Shown: in pieces, positions 15,859 to 19,121 of the stretch
Layout of the letters: each line of letters begins with the position of its first letter
Position numbering within the stretch: position 1 is the stretch's first letter
Source of the DNA: Pseudomonadota bacterium
GTDB lineage: Bacteria; Desulfobacterota; Desulfobacteria; Desulfobacterales; Desulfobacteraceae
DNA length: 19,121 nt
Reading direction: 5' to 3'
NCBI GenBank assembly: GCA_018816605.1
Contig: JAHIVS010000535.1
Span: forward strand, 1-19,121
Translations under genes and position numbers: made by a program
Notes under the pieces: generated by a model
Database searches by the model: none
Told to the model about the DNA's origin: nothing
What the model saw: only the letters and a program-made list of their open reading frames with translations

Positions 15859-16293
15859 TTATGAAAGAGAACTCCATCCATCAATAATACCGGCTATGAA
15901 GATTATGCCAATGAACAGAGACCCAAGTGAAAAAAGGATAAACCGTGGCGCAACAGGTATTGAAACATGAAAAACGCCAACTACAACAAGAAATTCCGGC
16001 AGCAACAAAAGACCACGGATGATAAAAACACAGCTTATCCCAACAAGTCCCTGTTTCAAAAACGGTAATTTTCGAATAGAACCTGCTCCAGAGAGAGCAT
16101 ATAAACCAAAAACAACAAGGACACCTGCAATAAAAAGGCTTGCAACAATAAGGGCAACAATATTTTTGACCAATGCTTCGGGTGCACCAAAATATAGACT
16201 TAGTGATGGAGAAAAGCCTATCACCACCTGAAATAATGCAAGAGCAAAACAAATTATCCCTGCCAATGCGAGTCTTTGCTTGAAATTTTTCAT
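15859..16293 (-). CDS. Small four-helix membrane protein of unknown function
   Basis: The protein is 144 residues, nearly all hydrophobic, with four predicted helices (about 8-27, 43-68, 79-100 and 117-138). It has no metal-binding or catalytic motif; the short basic N-terminus MKNFKQR favours a cytoplasmic N-terminus. Its ATG overlaps the stop codon of the qmoC-like gene (ATGA), so the two are translationally coupled and probably work in the same membrane. I do not recognise the family. It could be a stabilising or quinone-site subunit of the complex. Confidence 0.7.
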   Translation of the reverse strand: MKNFKQRLALAGIICFALALFQVVIGFSPSLSLYFGAPEALVKNIVALIVASLFIAGVLVVFGLYALSGAGSIRKLPFLKQGLVGISCVFIIRGLLLLPEFLVVVGVFHVSIPVAPRFILFSLGSLFIGIIFIAGIIDGWSSLS

Positions 16294-17432
16294 TTAGAGA
16301 CTTCCTTTTTTACATAGTGGTAAAAGGCAATCGCAACGGTCCGGTAAACCAGATGGGCCAACTTGGTATAAGGCAGAAAGGCCACCAGGTTAAACGCAAA
16401 GAGCAGATGGATAAAATACATGGAATAAGCCGCCCAGGAGATATCTGCCAGTCTGAGCATCTGGGTAAGCATGCCTGTGATTCCTAGGAAAAGGGCAAGG
16501 CCCAGCAGATACCAGTCAAAATATCCATTGGTCTGTCTTATGTTTGCCCTTCGTTCCCGGATCAGAAGCAGGCTGCCGGCAACCAGAGCGATGCCTGATA
16601 CATTGGCCAGAATTTTCACCGGATTGATCTGATCATAGGGGCCGTGGCTGTTAAGAACATAGAGGGCAAAAACAAAGGCACCGGCCACAAAAGCAAGGCT
16701 GGTAAATGAAAAGGCCACCATCATGTGGGAAATTTTCCGTCCTTTGTTTTCGGAGCAGGTGGAAAACCGTTCGTGTTTTATGATGGCGGGCAGCTGGGTG
16801 ATCAAGGTGATCAGGAACCGTTTAAAATCAATGGGGCTGGTGGCGGCCTTGCCCAGCCGTTCATAGGTAGCCTGCATATCCTTAAGAAATCTACTGACGC
16901 CTAAAAAAAAGACCAGGGCCACTCCCAGGGACAGGGGAATAAAAATTATCTCGATCAGGAGCACGGGAAAAAAATGGGCAAAAACAATGCGTTCCCCGCC
17001 AGGGGACAGATTCATCAAGCCTGTAACCAGCCCCATGGTGATGATGATCAGGGCCGGAATGATAAAAAGCCATGGCAGCTTCCGGCTGTCATTGAGAAAC
17101 CGGTGCATGACAGCTGGTTTTGAATATTCTCGGATGGACATTTTTCTCAAAGTATTCAGCACATCACCCGGCCTGGCATCCCGCGGGCAAAGCGTGGAGC
17201 AATCCCCACAATTGTAGCACAGCCAGATATCGGGGTTTGCGATAAGCCTGTCCTTCAATCCCCAGGAAGCATGGATCATCTCCTTTCTGGGAAAAGGCTG
17301 GTCATTGTGGGACAGGGTACAGGCCACGGAACAGGTGGCGCATTGGTAACATTTTTTAAGGTTCAAGCCTGAGTCTGAGTTAACTTGGGCAATAAAATCC
17401 AGATCAGGTTCAATAAAGCCAAATGAAGCCAT
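16290..17432 (-). CDS. qmoC: QmoC-like membrane iron-sulfur/cytochrome b protein
   Basis: The protein is 380 residues, the usual QmoC size. The N-terminal cytoplasmic part binds two [4Fe-4S] clusters (Cys28, 31, 34, 38 and Cys72, 75, 78, 82), as in HdrC. The C-terminal part has about six membrane helices from residue 118 with scattered histidines (FAHFF, KISHMMVAF, YFIHLLFAF), as in heme b-binding gamma subunits. QmoC passes electrons between the menaquinone pool and QmoAB, the partner of APS reductase in sulfate reducers. Here qmoA, qmoB and aprBA are absent, so this is an orphan copy. It is 15 bp downstream of tetR and overlaps a four-helix membrane protein gene. The partner may be another HdrA-type flavoprotein encoded elsewhere. 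Confidence 0.88.
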   Translation of the reverse strand: MASFGFIEPDLDFIAQVNSDSGLNLKKCYQCATCSVACTLSHNDQPFPRKEMIHASWGLKDRLIANPDIWLCYNCGDCSTLCPRDARPGDVLNTLRKMSIREYSKPAVMHRFLNDSRKLPWLFIIPALIIITMGLVTGLMNLSPGGERIVFAHFFPVLLIEIIFIPLSLGVALVFFLGVSRFLKDMQATYERLGKAATSPIDFKRFLITLITQLPAIIKHERFSTCSENKGRKISHMMVAFSFTSLAFVAGAFVFALYVLNSHGPYDQINPVKILANVSGIALVAGSLLLIRERRANIRQTNGYFDWYLLGLALFLGITGMLTQMLRLADISWAAYSMYFIHLLFAFNLVAFLPYTKLAHLVYRTVAIAFYHYVKKEVSK

Positions 17433-17447
17433 AACGATACTCCTTAA

Positions 17448-18053
17448 TTACAAAAGGGTCTGTTCAACAAGGGTTTCAAGCAAAGCGGCCATTTGATCAG
17501 GGTCTGTCATTTTGTCACGTACAAAGCAATTGACCAGAACAAAAAAATAATTGGACATCAAAGCAAGTGCCAGAATATGGCTGTCTTTTGCAGGGTTGAT
17601 CTCTCCCTTTTTCTGGGCTTCCCGAATCAGTTGGGCCATCTTCATGGCATAGTCATCATCAAAGGCATTGATCTCATCCAGCCATTCTCGTTCATAAAAA
17701 AACAGATGACTCAAATAGGCCCGGGAAAGGGAATAATGGGTGGTATAAAAGATGAAAAATTGTTTTGAGATATGAACAAAGGTGGCCTGGAAGGATTGAT
17801 TATCCGGCACAGTGGTCAAGGCATCCTGGTACAGATTTTTCAAATCATCTGAAAAGGCTGCTGCCAGCATGGACAGCTTGTTGGGAAAATGCTTGTAAAT
17901 GGTCCCAATGCCGATCCGTGACCGGGCGGCTACATTTCGGATGGTTACTTTGTCATAGTCTTGGGTTTCAAAAAGTTTTCTGGCACTTTCTAAAATCATG
18001 GTACGGGTTTCACCCTTCTGCACTTCTCGTCGGTTTCCTTTTGGTTGTTCCAT
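17448..18053 (-). CDS. TetR-family transcriptional regulator
   Basis: The 201-residue protein has the TetR DNA-binding domain at about 17-65 (TRTMILESARKLFETQDYDK, VTIRNVAARSRIGIGTIYKHF, PNKLSMLAAAF) and a helical ligand domain with many aromatic residues (FFIFYTTHYSL, LSHLFFYERE), suggesting a hydrophobic effector. The ATG at 18053 is used because it lies 6 bp after AAGGGTGG; a TTG seven codons upstream is possible. It heads the tetR-qmoC-membrane protein operon, 15 bp before qmoC. The promoter just upstream is embedded in a repeated palindromic operator, which points to autorepression. Confidence 0.92.
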   Translation of the reverse strand: MEQPKGNRREVQKGETRTMILESARKLFETQDYDKVTIRNVAARSRIGIGTIYKHFPNKLSMLAAAFSDDLKNLYQDALTTVPDNQSFQATFVHISKQFFIFYTTHYSLSRAYLSHLFFYEREWLDEINAFDDDYAMKMAQLIREAQKKGEINPAKDSHILALALMSNYFFVLVNCFVRDKMTDPDQMAALLETLVEQTLL

Positions 18054-18066
18054 CTCCACCCTTTTC

Positions 18067-18127
18067 AATAACACGTTATGTTAAGCGAACGTGTTCACTC
18101 AATATAACGTGTTATTCATATTGTCAA
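18067..18127 (-). promoter_or_regulatory. tetR promoter inside a three-half-site operator with 18-bp phasing
   Basis: A perfect 13-bp inverted repeat, AATAACACGTTAT (18067-18079) and ATAACGTGTTATT (18104-18116), flanks a third half-site. The core AACGTGTT occurs inverted at 18070-18077 and direct at 18088-18095 and 18106-18113, exactly 18 bp apart. On the minus strand a consensus TTGACA (18127-18122) is followed by TATTGA (18104-18099, 17 bp) or TATATT (18106-18101, 15 bp), so the outer half-site lies in the promoter spacer. Repressor binding there would block RNA polymerase. The protein bound is most likely the adjacent TetR. Confidence 0.75.
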
Positions 18128-18207
18128 GAAAATTTCAGAACCAAAAAATAAAAAATGGTGTTGATTTTTTGAATCGTTATGGATAAGGTAAGCTTATCTA
18201 ATTCGCA

Positions 18208-18271
18208 TCATTCTGGAAGGATTTTCTTTTCAAACTCTAAATTTACGCGCCCCCATTCTTTGCCAGAATGA
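18208..18271. repeat. Spaced inverted repeat upstream of the hypothetical gene
   Basis: TCATTCTGG (18208-18216) and CCAGAATGA (18263-18271) form a perfect 9-bp inverted repeat with a 46-bp spacer, ending 43 bp before the ATG at 18315. A smaller dyad, GATAAG-GTAAG-CTTATC, lies at 18182-18198. They may be regulatory sites or coincidence. Confidence 0.3.
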
Positions 18272-18314
18272 ATTTATGGTCATTCGGCCCAACGTTCAAG
18301 AAAGGAGTGTGGAT

Positions 18315-19043
18315 ATGCTTTTTCATCCAATTTTAAGTCTTAAAAAACACAGTGATGGAACCTTTACTTTAAATGCGGTGACCTATGGTCCCAACTCTTG
18401 TATTAAAGCAGGTGCGGCAAGGATTGGAGCACCCCAGGGAGAATCCTTTATTAAGGCAGCCCAGCCGGTCACCCTTGTCATGGAGGAAGCCGGAGAAATT
18501 TGCGCCCAGGTCACGACACCTATGGCCCATACCCTTAAAGGAATCACGCCTGAAGGTCAGACCAATACCATGATTCAGGTTTTTGTGGTGTTTAGGGATG
18601 AAGTTAGAGGCATTGCCACGATCTGCTTTGAGCAGGCGGATCTGGGAAAAAACCTGGGGACGTCGAAACTGCATTCTGTGAGCACCTACCACCTTCACGC
18701 GCAGAACCTGAAAATCATCATCGAAGGCGCAGACTCTAAAGATCCTGTAATGGTCTATGAATCGGTTTCAAGAGAAGAACGTTATCATGGCAAATCGCTT
18801 TCCGTGGAAAAGACTCCGGTTGGCACATTGTACTCTGCAGCCATTGAAATTATACCGGATCTGCACTCCAGATTTTTGACCATTGTGGCCCCCCAGGCCA
18901 ATTGCCCTGAAGATGCTCGTTCTGTCTCCATTGAGACCCTGGCCATTGAAACCTTAAGTGAGGATCATTTTGCTGGGCCTGTCGCCATTGACCGTCAAAT
19001 ACAGACATATAAGGTTGTACACCTGACAGGGAACGCCTGGTAA
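18315..19043 (+). CDS. Hypothetical protein, unknown function
   Basis: The protein is 242 residues from the ATG at 18315, which has AAAGGAG 8 bp upstream; the frame opens earlier at 18276 without a ribosome binding site. It is soluble, with no signal peptide or membrane segment. The sequence is rich in beta strands and alternating hydrophobic residues (AQPVTLVMEEAGEICAQV, MIQVFVVFRDEVRGIATICF, LKIIIEGADS) and has few cysteines (about 4), suggesting a beta-sandwich. I do not recognise a family or catalytic motif. It is divergent from the tetR-qmoC operon with about 200 bp between them, so the TetR operator could also affect it. The 78 bases after its stop contain no feature I can support. Confidence 0.7.
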   Translation: MLFHPILSLKKHSDGTFTLNAVTYGPNSCIKAGAARIGAPQGESFIKAAQPVTLVMEEAGEICAQVTTPMAHTLKGITPEGQTNTMIQVFVVFRDEVRGIATICFEQADLGKNLGTSKLHSVSTYHLHAQNLKIIIEGADSKDPVMVYESVSREERYHGKSLSVEKTPVGTLYSAAIEIIPDLHSRFLTIVAPQANCPEDARSVSIETLAIETLSEDHFAGPVAIDRQIQTYKVVHLTGNAW

Positions 19044-19121
19044 ATTGTTTGCAGGGGTAATGCCAGCCATTGATGAGCATCCAAAAATTAGAACACATAA
19101 ATGCAAAAAGCCCTACCACGA

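Noticed and set aside
18850..19119. 89-codon minus-strand open frame at the right edge
   Set aside because: It overlaps the well-supported plus-strand hypothetical gene and shows no motif or ribosome binding site; possible only if it continued beyond the window.

Overview
The window looks like a chromosomal stretch from an anaerobic, sulfate-reducing member of the Desulfobacterota (Desulfobacteraceae-like). The main pointers are a QmoC-type membrane iron-sulfur/cytochrome b protein, a tripartite tricarboxylate transporter operon carrying an arylsulfotransferase-like gene, and amino-acid catabolic genes. Base composition is moderate, with good AGGAG-type ribosome binding sites in front of most genes. 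No rRNA, tRNA or CRISPR array is visible.

Left edge (1-3.4 kb, minus strand): the very end of an IS21-family element, with the first codons of its istA gene and two subterminal repeats, sits inside a wrecked apolipoprotein N-acyltransferase gene (lnt). That remnant also carries a frameshift and a large internal deletion. Upstream of it is an 828-residue protein with a HEAT-like middle, a zinc ribbon, TPR repeats and a C-terminal SEC-C motif.

Amino-acid block (3.5-8.1 kb, minus strand): a dicarboxylate/amino acid:cation symporter-family transporter, a cysteine synthase-family PLP enzyme, kbl and tdh. Kbl and Tdh together turn threonine into glycine and acetyl-CoA. The transporter lacks the two residues that hold an acidic side chain in its family, so a neutral amino acid such as threonine or serine is a plausible substrate. 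A terminator-like hairpin after the cysteine synthase gene and another dyad before kbl may split the cluster into two transcripts.

Control region and uptake/sulfotransferase operon (8.1-15.8 kb, plus strand): a 582-bp AT-rich divergent region holds four copies of TCATAYAWATCAT in two equally spaced pairs and leads into an AraC-family regulator. Then comes a tight cassette: gntR (FCD type), tctC, tctB, tctA, a cytoplasmic arylsulfotransferase-like beta-propeller, and a glutaredoxin domain fused to what looks like a cluster-less radical-SAM-type barrel. It is closed by a clear terminator. This combination is the best candidate for an undescribed system: import of an organic anion by the Tct transporter followed by intracellular handling by the propeller and the redox protein.

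Right part (15.85-19.1 kb): tetR, an orphan qmoC-like gene and a four-helix membrane protein gene form a minus-strand operon whose promoter is embedded in three AACGTGTT half-sites phased every 18 bp. Divergent from it is a gene of unknown function.
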